From: Sporomusa sp.
GTDB taxonomy: Bacteria; Bacillota_C; Negativicutes; Sporomusales; Sporomusaceae
Assembly (NCBI GenBank): GCA_029256645.1
Contig: JAQSXM010000055.1
Location: 1-12,435, forward strand
Direction of reading: 5' to 3'
DNA length: 12,435 bases
The notes beneath the pieces are model-generated. The model did no database searches. It saw only the letters and a program-made list of their open reading frames with translations, and had not been told where the DNA came from. Shown piece after piece: positions 6,430-12,387 of the stretch; positions within the stretch are counted from its first letter, which is position 1; the number at the start of each line of letters is the position of its first letter. The position numbers and the translations under genes were made by a program.

Positions 6430-7557
6430 ATGCTTACCAGAGAAAATTTGGGCAATGCAAAACGCATAGTCATTAAGGTTGGCACGAGCACATTAACTTA
6501 CGCCACCGGCAAACTTAATCTTTTAAGAATCGAGAAACTTGCCCGCGAACTATCTGACCTTGCCAATCAGGGAAAACAGATTATTCTGGTTACCTCTGGA
6601 GCCGTGGGGGCCGGTGTAGATCGTCTGGGGTTGAAAGAAAAACCGAAGACGATTCCGGAAAAGCAGGCTGCTGCTGCGGTCGGTCAGGGAATTTTGCTCC
6701 ATATTTATGAGAAAATGTTTGGAGAATACGGTCAAATTGTTGCTCAGGTGCTGCTGACCCGTGCCGACTCGGTTAACCGCAAGCGATATACCAACTCCCG
6801 CAACACATTAATGGCGCTCCTCAATCAGGGCGTCATTCCCATTGTTAATGAAAACGATGCTGTGGCTATTGATGAACTGAAAATTGGCGACAATGACACC
6901 CTATCAGCCATGGTCGCCAGCATTATTGATGCTGATTTGCTTATTATTCTATCAGATGTGGAGGGGGTCTACACGGCTAATCCTCAGACTGATCCGGGTG
7001 CTGTGCTACTGAGTGAAATTGCGGATATTACCCCGGAGATCGAGGAATTGGCCGGTGGTCCTGGTACCGTTCGTGGAACAGGCGGTATGTATACTAAAAT
7101 TCAAGCGGCAAAGATTGCTGTAAATTCTGGTGTTGCTATGGTAATCGCCTCCGGCGGGCGAGATGGTGTAGTTCGCGAGGTGCTGCAGGGGAGCAAGGTA
7201 GGCACAGTTTTTGTGTCCAAGGAAAACCGTTTGCAAATCAGGAAGCGCTGGCTGGCCTTTGGGGTCAGTGTGAGTGGCTGGGTAACTGTGGATAAGGGGT
7301 GTGAGCAAGCCCTCTTAACTGGCGGTTCAAGCCTTTTAGCTGCCGGGATATCTGCTGTTGATGGTGATTTTGAATTAGGCAATACCATTAGCATCAAGAG
7401 CACTGCCGGACGGGAGCTTGCTCGGGGTATTACTAATTATAGCGCCGAGGATGTAAAAAAAATCATGGGGGCCCATACCCCTGAGATTAGTAATATATTA
7501 GGCTCTAAGCCATATGATGAGGTTGTGCATCGCGATAATCTGGTACTTTTGGTATAA
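6430..7557 (+). CDS. proB: Glutamate 5-kinase with PUA domain
   Basis: A 375-residue protein catalysing ATP-dependent phosphorylation of glutamate to glutamyl 5-phosphate, the first step of proline synthesis. The amino-acid kinase domain spans about 1-265: IVIKVGTSTLT at the N terminus, LVTSGAVGAG, NENDAVA (140-146) and GDNDTLSA (153-160), then GTGGMYTKI. The C-terminal PUA domain (about 275-360: RKRWLAFGVSVSGWVTVDKG, ARGITNYSAEDV) is present, as in full-length proline-feedback-controlled enzymes; feedback by proline is a family property, not seen directly. ATG 6430 follows GGGGGAG (6412-6418). It lies 22 bases after yhbY and 15 before proA. No T-box or other leader is seen upstream, so transcription probably comes from the obgE side. 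Confidence 0.98.
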   Translation: MLTRENLGNAKRIVIKVGTSTLTYATGKLNLLRIEKLARELSDLANQGKQIILVTSGAVGAGVDRLGLKEKPKTIPEKQAAAAVGQGILLHIYEKMFGEYGQIVAQVLLTRADSVNRKRYTNSRNTLMALLNQGVIPIVNENDAVAIDELKIGDNDTLSAMVASIIDADLLIILSDVEGVYTANPQTDPGAVLLSEIADITPEIEELAGGPGTVRGTGGMYTKIQAAKIAVNSGVAMVIASGGRDGVVREVLQGSKVGTVFVSKENRLQIRKRWLAFGVSVSGWVTVDKGCEQALLTGGSSLLAAGISAVDGDFELGNTISIKSTAGRELARGITNYSAEDVKKIMGAHTPEISNILGSKPYDEVVHRDNLVLLV

Positions 7558-7572
7558 GAGGGGAGAAGAAGC

Positions 7573-8826
7573 ATGGACTACATAAATGAACTTGCTGAAA
7601 AAGGCAGAGTCGCCAAACAAGCCGCACGCCGGTTGGCCTCGTTGTCAACTGTTGTTAAGAATCAGGCACTGTTAGCCATGGCTGATGCTTTGGAGCAAGA
7701 ACAAGCTGTGATTGTTGCCGCTAATGCGAAAGATGTTGAGCGAGCTGCAGCAAATGGGATGGCGAAGCCTCTTATTGACCGTTTACTGTTAAATGAGGCC
7801 AGAATAACAGCGATGGCTGAAGGTTTACGGCAAATTGTGACATTGCCTGACCCTGTTGGCGAAACTGCGGCTGGCTGGATTCGTCCTAATGGTCTTTCCA
7901 TCAGTAAAGTGCATGTGCCCCTTGGCGTTATTGGAATTATCTATGAAGCCCGCCCTAATGTTACCGTCGATGCTGCCGGCTTATGCCTGAAGTCCGGTAA
8001 TGCCGTAATATTACGTGGCGGTTCTGAAGCAATCAGTTCTAATAGTGCGGTTACGGCGATTATTGCGAAAGCAGCCGTCGCTGCCGGTATACCGGCAGGG
8101 GCTATCCAACTTGTTGAGACCACTGACCGGCAGGCAGTTACTGCCATGTTGAAACTTAATAAATTTATTGATGTAATTATTCCCCGTGGCGGGGCAGGCC
8201 TAATTCGGACTGTTGTAGAGAATAGCACGGTGCCGGTTATTGAAACAGGAACTGGAGTGTGTCATACTTTTATTGACGCAAGCGCTGATCTTAAAATGGC
8301 TCAGGATATCGCTTTCAATGCTAAAGTTTCGCGTCCCGGCGTGTGTAATGCGATGGAGACGTTGCTGGTACACCGAGATATTGCAGCTGCTAGTTTACCT
8401 GATTTATTGGAGCGTTTTCACCAAGCCGATGTTGAGTTACGGGGTTGTCCTGAGGTTATGCAATATCATCAGGCCGTCAAGCCGGCCACTCAGGAAGATT
8501 GGGCTGCCGAATTTCTGGATCTGATTCTGGCCGTGAGAGTGGTAGATAATTTGGATGTTGCTCTTGAGCATATTGCAGCCTACAGTACTCGCCATTCCGA
8601 GGCAATTGTTACCAACGACTATAATAATGCCAGACGCTTTCAACAGGAGGTTGATGCCGCTGCTGTTTATGTCAATGCCTCAACCCGCTTTACCGACGGC
8701 TTTGAATTTGGGTTTGGTGCGGAAATCGGCATAAGCACACAAAAGCTTCATGCCAGGGGGCCTATGGGCCTGCCTGAACTGACCAGCATCAAATATATGG
8801 TAAATGGCTGTGGTCAAATTAGGTAA
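7573..8826 (+). CDS. proA: Glutamate-5-semialdehyde dehydrogenase (gamma-glutamyl phosphate reductase)
   Basis: A 417-residue NADPH-dependent reductase that converts ProB's unstable glutamyl 5-phosphate to glutamate 5-semialdehyde. Both enzymes are expected to act together, and the genes are 15 bases apart. Family signatures: GVIGIIYEARPNVTVDAA, NAVILRGGSEA, VIIPRGGAGLI and the catalytic cysteine C258 in RPGVCNAMETLLVH; ASTRFTDGFEFGFGAEIGIST and HARGPMGL near the C terminus are also typical. ATG 7573 follows GAGGGGAG (7558-7565). Length matches the family (about 415). It is the last gene of the run that begins with the Spo0B-like gene; a terminator-like hairpin follows 158 bases downstream. 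Confidence 0.98.
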   Translation: MDYINELAEKGRVAKQAARRLASLSTVVKNQALLAMADALEQEQAVIVAANAKDVERAAANGMAKPLIDRLLLNEARITAMAEGLRQIVTLPDPVGETAAGWIRPNGLSISKVHVPLGVIGIIYEARPNVTVDAAGLCLKSGNAVILRGGSEAISSNSAVTAIIAKAAVAAGIPAGAIQLVETTDRQAVTAMLKLNKFIDVIIPRGGAGLIRTVVENSTVPVIETGTGVCHTFIDASADLKMAQDIAFNAKVSRPGVCNAMETLLVHRDIAAASLPDLLERFHQADVELRGCPEVMQYHQAVKPATQEDWAAEFLDLILAVRVVDNLDVALEHIAAYSTRHSEAIVTNDYNNARRFQQEVDAAAVYVNASTRFTDGFEFGFGAEIGISTQKLHARGPMGLPELTSIKYMVNGCGQIR

Positions 8827-8831
8827 TTATC

Positions 8832-8848
8832 ATATAATGTTATTATAT
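8832..8848. repeat. Short AT-rich inverted repeat
   Basis: ATATAAT (8832-8838), 3 bases, ATTATAT (8842-8848): a perfect 7-bp palindrome 5 bases after the proA stop, overlapping the left edge of the larger palindrome. Low complexity makes chance plausible. Confidence 0.4.
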
Positions 8849-8981
8849 ATTCAGCATTAAAGAAGTTTGCAGGCGCAGGAGGGTGGTGCATTGACAACGC
8901 TCCACCGCTGGCGCTTGACTTCCGCTTTTGCCAACACACCACCCGCCTGCAAAACTTTAATGCGTTGTATATAGAATAATA
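8841..8981. repeat. Large imperfect palindrome, candidate dispersed repeat or MITE-like element
   Basis: The arms pair as GCATTAAAG (8854-8862) with CTTTAATGC (8955-8963), TTTGCAGGCG (8866-8875) with CGCCTGCAAA (8944-8953), and GGTGGTG (8882-8888) with CACCACC (8937-8943). That is 26 exact pairs interrupted by a 3/1 internal loop and a 6-base one-sided bulge. Pairing continues inward (TTG 8891-8893 with CAA 8932-8934; CAA 8895-8897 with TTG 8928-8930). Outward, the ends are AT-rich: TATTAT at the left end and ATAATA at the right. The loop (about 8898-8927) is GC-rich. There is no T tract, no ORF of note and no obvious target-site duplication. GGTGG (8882-8886) can alternatively pair with CCACC (8902-8906). 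The structure is directly visible; its nature is unknown. Confidence 0.75.
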
Positions 8982-8983
8982 AG

Positions 8984-9061
8984 TGGGATTACTTTACCGA
9001 TACTTACAATGGCTACCATGTTAGCTTATTGTCAGTACCAGTAGGGTAATCTCATTTTTTT
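8984..9061 (+). terminator. Long-hairpin terminator downstream of proA
   Basis: TGGGATTACTTTAC (8984-8997) pairs with GTAGGGTAATCTCA (9041-9054), 14 bp with three G-U pairs. The stem extends inward through TACT/AGTA, ACAAT/ATTGT and GCTA/TAGC around a loop at CCATGT. Seven T follow (9055-9061). Stem length is well above a usual intrinsic terminator. Only the + strand has the T tract, consistent with terminating the obgE-proA transcript. Confidence 0.75.
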
Positions 9062-9080
9062 CTTGAATCTGTTCTGGGAT

Positions 9081-9108
9081 AGAGCCGGCCTTTTCCGGAT
9101 TCTTTTTT
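9081..9108 (+). terminator. Second, weaker terminator-like hairpin
   Basis: AGAGCCGG (9081-9088) pairs with CCGGATTCT (9095-9103), with one bulge and a 6-base loop, followed by TTTTTT, A, TTTTT. It may be a back-up to the long hairpin just upstream. Nothing else is recognised between it and the promoter-like TATAAT at 9128. Confidence 0.5.
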
Positions 9109-9133
9109 ATTTTTGGGTTAAGCAGGATATAAT
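9105..9133 (+). promoter_or_regulatory. Possible promoter for leader ORF and microprotein
   Basis: A perfect TATAAT at 9128-9133. The -35 position 17 bases upstream (9105-9110, TTTTAT) is poor and falls in the T tract of the preceding terminator. Transcription would start near 9140, giving a 50-base leader before the ATG at 9191. Confidence 0.45.
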
Positions 9134-9190
9134 ACAAGAATGATGGAATTAACTGTAATTAATATAACAATGATTAAAAGGAGAGACTGC

Positions 9191-9244
9191 ATGATAATAA
9201 ATACGGGCACACTTATTGGTAATGCCGGTAGCTCGTGTTTATGA
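9191..9244 (+). CDS. 17-codon leader ORF with strong SD
   Basis: ATG 9191 follows AAAAGGAGAG (9176-9185) at proper spacing and encodes the 17 residues MIINTGTLIGNAGSSCL before TGA at 9242-9244. It is the only start in this interval with a good SD. Its stop lies 7 bases before the ATG of the membrane microprotein in another frame, so it may act as a leader that delivers ribosomes to the next start. It is not recognised as a known peptide. It could also be a side effect of a frameshift within one longer gene. Confidence 0.35.
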   Translation: MIINTGTLIGNAGSSCL

Positions 9245-9251
9245 TAATAGT

Positions 9252-9416
9252 ATGAGTAAAATAAAACTGCTGACAGGTTATTATTACGCTGTAAGGAACT
9301 ATCTGCGTACGCCCAAAGGAAACCATGATGCTGTTGATTACGCCCGGGCGGCAGCTATAATCGCCGGTGTTAGCATTATCGTTTACCTGTCCATGAAATT
9401 ATTGTTAACAGGCTGA
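9252..9416 (+). CDS. Small single-span membrane protein, function unknown
   Basis: A 54-residue protein if it starts at ATG 9252. An alternative ATG at 9222 gives 64 residues, and a TTG at 9216 gives 66. The N-terminal half is polar and aromatic-rich (YYYAVRNYLR, then TPKGNHDAVDYAR). Residues about 33-53 form one transmembrane helix (AAAIIAGVSIIVYLSMKLLL) ending just before the stop. The positive charges before the helix suggest an N-in orientation. None of the candidate starts has a clear SD; initiation may depend on translation of the 17-codon ORF just upstream. I do not recognise a family. It resembles Flp pilins only in size and layout; the glutamate and processing site expected of a prepilin are missing. 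It stands alone between the proA terminators and the nadD promoter. Codon usage looks like its neighbours. Confidence 0.6.
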   Translation: MSKIKLLTGYYYAVRNYLRTPKGNHDAVDYARAAAIIAGVSIIVYLSMKLLLTG

Positions 9417-9421
9417 CTGGC

Positions 9422-9450
9422 TTTTCATATGGACAGGCATTTGCTATAAT
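9422..9450 (+). promoter_or_regulatory. Extended -10 promoter of nadD
   Basis: TTTTCA (9422-9427), a 17-base spacer, and TATAAT (9445-9450) preceded by TGC, giving the extended -10 form TGCTATAAT. Start of transcription is expected near 9457, about 44 bases before the nadD ATG. Confidence 0.7.
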
Positions 9451-9500
9451 AATAAACAAAGTTTTAGAATCTTGTGGATATTTTTGAAAGGCAGAACATT

Positions 9501-10115
9501 ATGGCGCATGCAAAAGACAAAGTTGGTATTATGGGCGGGACTTTTGACCCCATTCATGTAGGTCATTTAGTCACCGCCGAGGCTGTTCGTATTGAATACA
9601 ATCTGGATAAGGTTTTGTTTATTCCTGCCAGTAATCCGCCGCATAAACAGCAGTCGCTGGTTACACCGGCCATCCACCGCTATATTATGACCGTACTGGC
9701 TACATATTCTAACCCTCACTTTTTTGTGTCTGGCATTGAACTTGAGCGATCCGGCCCCTCATATACGGTAGATACCGTTAGGGCCTTAATTGACTGTTAT
9801 GGTGCTAACACCGATCTTTACTTCATCACAGGTGCTGATACAGTAAAAGACTTACCTAGCTGGCAGGAGATTGACCAGCTATTAGAATTATGTTTTTTTG
9901 TGGCTGCTACACGGCCAGGCTGTATCAGCTATATTGACCAGGTAATTAAACAATTTGGGGTAAAGGGGCGACGCAGTATTCAGAGATTGGCTACGCCGGA
10001 GCTCGAGATTTCTTCAACTGACATCAGGGAACGGGTGAAAAAGGGGCGTTCTATAAAATATATAGTACCGGAAAGTGTTGAAGACTATATCTATAAAGAG
10101 GGCTTATATCGTTGA
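9501..10115 (+). CDS. nadD: Nicotinate-nucleotide adenylyltransferase
   Basis: A 204-residue enzyme, normal for the family, that joins nicotinate mononucleotide and ATP to form deamido-NAD in the NAD synthesis pathway. The nucleotidyltransferase signature GGTFDPIHVGH occupies residues 12-22 (H19 and H22 are the HxGH histidines), PASNPPHK follows at about 44-51, and the second active-site motif is SSTDIR (171-176). ATG 9501 is chosen with GAAAGG at 9486-9491; a GTG at 9474 without a clear SD would add nine residues. The gene has its own promoter. In most Firmicutes nadD abuts yqeK; here an RRM gene lies between them. No terminator is seen in the 120 bases to that gene, so the two may share a transcript. 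Confidence 0.96.
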   Translation: MAHAKDKVGIMGGTFDPIHVGHLVTAEAVRIEYNLDKVLFIPASNPPHKQQSLVTPAIHRYIMTVLATYSNPHFFVSGIELERSGPSYTVDTVRALIDCYGANTDLYFITGADTVKDLPSWQEIDQLLELCFFVAATRPGCISYIDQVIKQFGVKGRRSIQRLATPELEISSTDIRERVKKGRSIKYIVPESVEDYIYKEGLYR

Positions 10116-10181
10116 ATGAGCCAATGTGCCAAATAAAGGCAGGCCCAGGGAAGCATAAATCTTCTGTTTTTGCAGATAATG

Positions 10182-10210
10182 TTAACGTAAAATCTGTTTT
10201 ATTTTAGTAT
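10182..10210 (+). promoter_or_regulatory. Weak candidate promoter for the RRM gene
   Basis: TTAACG (10182-10187), a 17-base spacer, and TAGTAT (10205-10210), each box four of six. The region is AT-rich. Offered only because the RRM gene looks like a separate cassette with its own terminator. Confidence 0.3.
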
Positions 10211-10221
10211 CCTGATGTAAC

Positions 10222-10229
10222 GGAGGTGA
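10222..10229 (+). promoter_or_regulatory. Strong SD of the RRM gene, complementary to its terminator
   Basis: GGAGGTGA lies 6 bases before the ATG and matches the 16S rRNA anti-SD over its whole length, predicting very high translation. It is also an exact 8-base complement of TCACCTCC at 10533-10540 in the gene's 3' region. Confidence 0.8.
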
Positions 10230-10235
10230 TTCCCT

Positions 10236-10487
10236 ATGGCAAAAACACTCTATGTCGGCAACCTGCCCTGGAATACTACAGACACAGCTCTTGCTGATGC
10301 TTTTCGTGAGCATGGTTCTGTTGTATCAAGCAGAATAATTACTGACAAAGAAACAGGCCGTTCCCGTGGTTTCGGTTTTGTGGAAGTTGAGGACGCTGAC
10401 GCCGAAAAAATGGTTGAGGCCATGAATGGCTCTCAAATCGCAGGCCGTCAGATTGTTGTTAATGAAGCTAAGCCGCGCCAGGACTAA
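10236..10487 (+). CDS. Single-RRM RNA-binding protein
   Basis: An 83-residue protein made of one RNA recognition motif. RNP2 is LYVGNL (5-10) and RNP1 is RGFGFVEV (44-51); the aromatic residues that stack on RNA (Y6, F46 and F48) are all present. TDKETGRSRGFGFV is the classic loop before beta-3. There is no glycine-rich tail; the protein ends EAKPRQD. Similar small RRM proteins occur in cyanobacteria (Rbp, often cold-responsive) and scattered Gram-negative and Gram-positive bacteria; they bind single-stranded RNA with modest specificity. The gene has a near-perfect SD and its own terminator and sits between nadD and yqeK. Target RNAs and cold response are unknown here; any such role is an inference from the family. 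Confidence 0.95.
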   Translation: MAKTLYVGNLPWNTTDTALADAFREHGSVVSSRIITDKETGRSRGFGFVEVEDADAEKMVEAMNGSQIAGRQIVVNEAKPRQD

Positions 10488-10534
10488 TCACAGTGGCGTC
10501 TAGCCTGTAAATTATACATGTATTTGATGTACTC

Positions 10535-10559
10535 ACCTCCTATTCTTAGGAGGTTTTTT
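10535..10559 (+). terminator. Rho-independent terminator after the RRM gene
   Basis: ACCTCCTA (10535-10542), tetraloop TTCT, TAGGAGGT (10547-10554): a perfect 8-bp stem whose last T begins the six-T tract (10554-10559). The stem's left strand is an anti-SD sequence and its right strand an SD-like sequence. Confidence 0.92.
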
Positions 10560-10624
10560 ATTTAGATAAAAAGGATATTCCGTTAAATTGCCGAATTTTA
10601 GTACTAAAGAGCAGGTGGTGTCAG

Positions 10625-11209
10625 ATGATGAATTATAATCAAGTAGCGGAAAAACTGTCACAATTTTTATCAACAAAACGGTTTCGCCATTCGCTTGGTG
10701 TAAGCCAAACCGCGATAGACTTGGCAGTCCGGTTTGGTGTAGATATAGAACAGGCTAGACTAGCCGGATTACTCCACGACTGTGCCCGGGCGATACCCAG
10801 CAATAACCTATTGCCAACAGCCGCAGCTTTTGGTATAGTGATGAATGATGTTGAATATTGTCAACCAGTGTTGCTGCATGCGCCACTGGGGGCTTGTTTA
10901 GCAAAAAAAGAGTATGGGGTTACTGACCCGCATATTCTTAAGGCTATTGCGCTTCACACAACTGGTGGGGCCAATTTGTCAAACCTTGAAAAAATTATTT
11001 ATTTGGCTGATTTTATTGAACCAGGCCGCGATTTTCCCGGTGTGGACAAGCTGCGCAGTCTGGCTTTAAACGATTTAGATGCGGCGATGCTTGCTGCTTA
11101 TGACCAGTCCCTTCACTATGTAATTGAAAAAGGTGTGCCTATACACCCGGCCTCGATTGAGGGGCGTAATTTTTTACTACTACAAAGACAAAAAACTCAA
11201 TGTAAGTAA
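10625..11209 (+). CDS. yqeK: YqeK HD-domain Ap4A hydrolase (symmetrical)
   Basis: A 194-residue HD-superfamily phosphohydrolase. The metal-binding set is visible: H22 in RHSLGV, H51-D52 in LLHDCAR, and D129 in the family signature IYLADFIEPGR; H85 and H111 complete the pocket. YqeK proteins split diadenosine tetraphosphate symmetrically into two ADP and are almost always beside nadD, which fits the position here apart from the inserted RRM gene. Two consecutive ATG codons (10625 and 10628) share the SD AGGTGG (10613-10618); spacing fits either, so the N terminus is uncertain by one residue. The LCP gene begins 33 bases after the stop, likely on the same transcript. No convincing promoter was found after the RRM terminator, so one weakly matching sigma-A, or some read-through, must supply it. 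Confidence 0.94.
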   Translation: MMNYNQVAEKLSQFLSTKRFRHSLGVSQTAIDLAVRFGVDIEQARLAGLLHDCARAIPSNNLLPTAAAFGIVMNDVEYCQPVLLHAPLGACLAKKEYGVTDPHILKAIALHTTGGANLSNLEKIIYLADFIEPGRDFPGVDKLRSLALNDLDAAMLAAYDQSLHYVIEKGVPIHPASIEGRNFLLLQRQKTQCK

Positions 11210-11242
11210 AGGGTGTTGTCTTTCGGGAGAGGAGATGATACC

Positions 11243-12247
11243 ATGAATGAACTAAAGAATAATTCGGGACGACAATCGCGGAAAATACGCTGGGACAGGG
11301 TTCTGCTCCTGCTCATCCTGCTGTTGATTGCTGTAGTTGCCTTAGCTGGTGCTACTGTCTATGCATACCTTAATATTGTTCGTACCACGCCGACAGCACA
11401 GGTTGTTAAGACTACCGAACGCCCGGCGGAAACATTAAGCAACAAGGTTAACATCCTGCTCCTGGGTGTGGATGATAAAGATCATGAAAACCCTTATGAT
11501 CCTGCCAGACGCTCAGATACGATGATGATAGCAAGTATCAGCCCCCAGAACGGGACAGTTAATTTATTATCATTGCCACGTGACACCAAAGTTAATATTC
11601 CAGGCCGTAAAGGCTATGATAAGCTTAACCATGCCTATGCCTATGGCGGCGCAGAGCTGGCCCGCAGCACCGTTGAGCAGTTTCTGCACATTCCGATCAA
11701 TTACTATGTAGTTATTGACTGGCAGGCGTTTATTAAGGTAATTGACATTATGGGCGGCGTAGACCTCTACGTTGAGCATGATATGCATTATAAGGACCCC
11801 TATGCTAACCTTGATATTGGTATCAATCAAGGCTATCAACACCTCGATGGTGAAAAAGCCGGTGAATATGTACGTTTCCGCAGTGATGAACTTGGCGATA
11901 TCGGCCGGGTGCAGCGCCAGCAGCGCTTCTTAAAAGCCCTGGCCAAGGAAACGATGCAAGTGGGTACCATTTTGAAGGTGCCTGCGCTGGTAAATACCCT
12001 TAACGAATATGTCGATACTGACATGTCGGCAATGACTATGGTTAAAGTGGCTAACAGCCTTAAGGGGTTTGACGCCAGTAATCTCCGGGCGGAGATGCTT
12101 CCCGGCGATTTTGCGACAATCGAAGGTTTGAGCTATTGGATTCCAGACAAGGAACAGACAAAACAGCTGGTTGAAACCATGTTTAGTGCCACAACAAAGG
12201 TAAGCGGGATATATCAGGAAACCCCTGGTTCTACCCGGAAGAATTGA
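11243..12247 (+). CDS. LCP-family (LytR-CpsA-Psr) cell-wall polymer ligase
   Basis: A 334-residue type II membrane protein. A basic N terminus (residues 1-19) precedes one transmembrane helix (about 20-45), placing the catalytic domain outside. The LCP domain starts at NILLLGVDD (70-78) and shows the conserved RSDT (90-93), LPRDT (111-115), KLNHAYAYGG (127-136), MGGVDLYV and YVRFR...DIGRVQRQQ (209-227). The arginines and aspartates in these motifs bind the pyrophosphate of polyprenyl-linked substrates. LCP proteins transfer anionic polymers from lipid carriers to peptidoglycan; which polymer is used here cannot be told. ATG 11243 follows GGGAGAGGAG (11225-11234); an in-frame TTG at 11213 lacks an SD. 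The yqeK-LCP-rsfS order is common in Firmicutes. A strong terminator follows. Confidence 0.95.
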   Translation: MNELKNNSGRQSRKIRWDRVLLLLILLLIAVVALAGATVYAYLNIVRTTPTAQVVKTTERPAETLSNKVNILLLGVDDKDHENPYDPARRSDTMMIASISPQNGTVNLLSLPRDTKVNIPGRKGYDKLNHAYAYGGAELARSTVEQFLHIPINYYVVIDWQAFIKVIDIMGGVDLYVEHDMHYKDPYANLDIGINQGYQHLDGEKAGEYVRFRSDELGDIGRVQRQQRFLKALAKETMQVGTILKVPALVNTLNEYVDTDMSAMTMVKVANSLKGFDASNLRAEMLPGDFATIEGLSYWIPDKEQTKQLVETMFSATTKVSGIYQETPGSTRKN

Positions 12248-12257
12248 TGATTATGAG

Positions 12258-12293
12258 GGTAAAGCGTATTTTATTGCGCTTTGCCTTTTTTTT
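12258..12293 (+). terminator. Rho-independent terminator after the LCP gene
   Basis: GGTAAAGCG (12258-12266) pairs with CGCTTTGCC (12277-12285), 9 bp with one U-G pair and a 10-base loop, followed by eight T (12286-12293). It begins 10 bases after the LCP stop codon and separates that gene from the next. Confidence 0.92.
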
Positions 12294-12302
12294 GCAGGAA
12301 AA

Positions 12303-12331
12303 TTGCTCTCTTAGTCCGAATAAAATAAATT
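12303..12331 (+). promoter_or_regulatory. Possible promoter of the last gene
   Basis: TTGCTC (12303-12308), a 17-base spacer, and TAAATT (12326-12331). Moderate match. A new promoter is expected because a strong terminator lies just upstream. It overlaps the palindrome at 12315-12335. Confidence 0.4.
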
Positions 12332-12335
12332 CGGA
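12315..12335. repeat. Perfect inverted repeat in the leader of the last gene
   Basis: TCCGAAT (12315-12321), 7 AT-rich bases, ATTCGGA (12329-12335). It has the size and symmetry of a dimeric repressor operator and covers the candidate -10 region. No T tract follows at once, so it is not a normal terminator. Confidence 0.5.
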
Positions 12336-12387
12336 AAGAAAAAGATAGTTTTATAGAACAGTGTTTCCAGGAGGTATTTTTAATCGA

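Noticed and set aside
8240..8643. Alternative-frame ORFs on both strands inside proA
   Set aside because: They overlap strongly conserved ProA sequence, including the catalytic cysteine region, and encode nothing recognisable.
8841..9061. Insertion sequence or CRISPR repeat
   Set aside because: There is no transposase frame, no clear target-site duplication and no regularly spaced direct repeats; only inverted pairing is present.
9252..9416. Flp-type pilin identity for the membrane microprotein
   Set aside because: The size and C-terminal helix fit, but there is no prepilin cleavage site with the conserved glutamate and no tad genes nearby.
10122..10136. TGCC/GGCA hairpin after nadD as a terminator
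   Set aside because: The stem is only 4 bp with a 7-base loop and no T tract follows.
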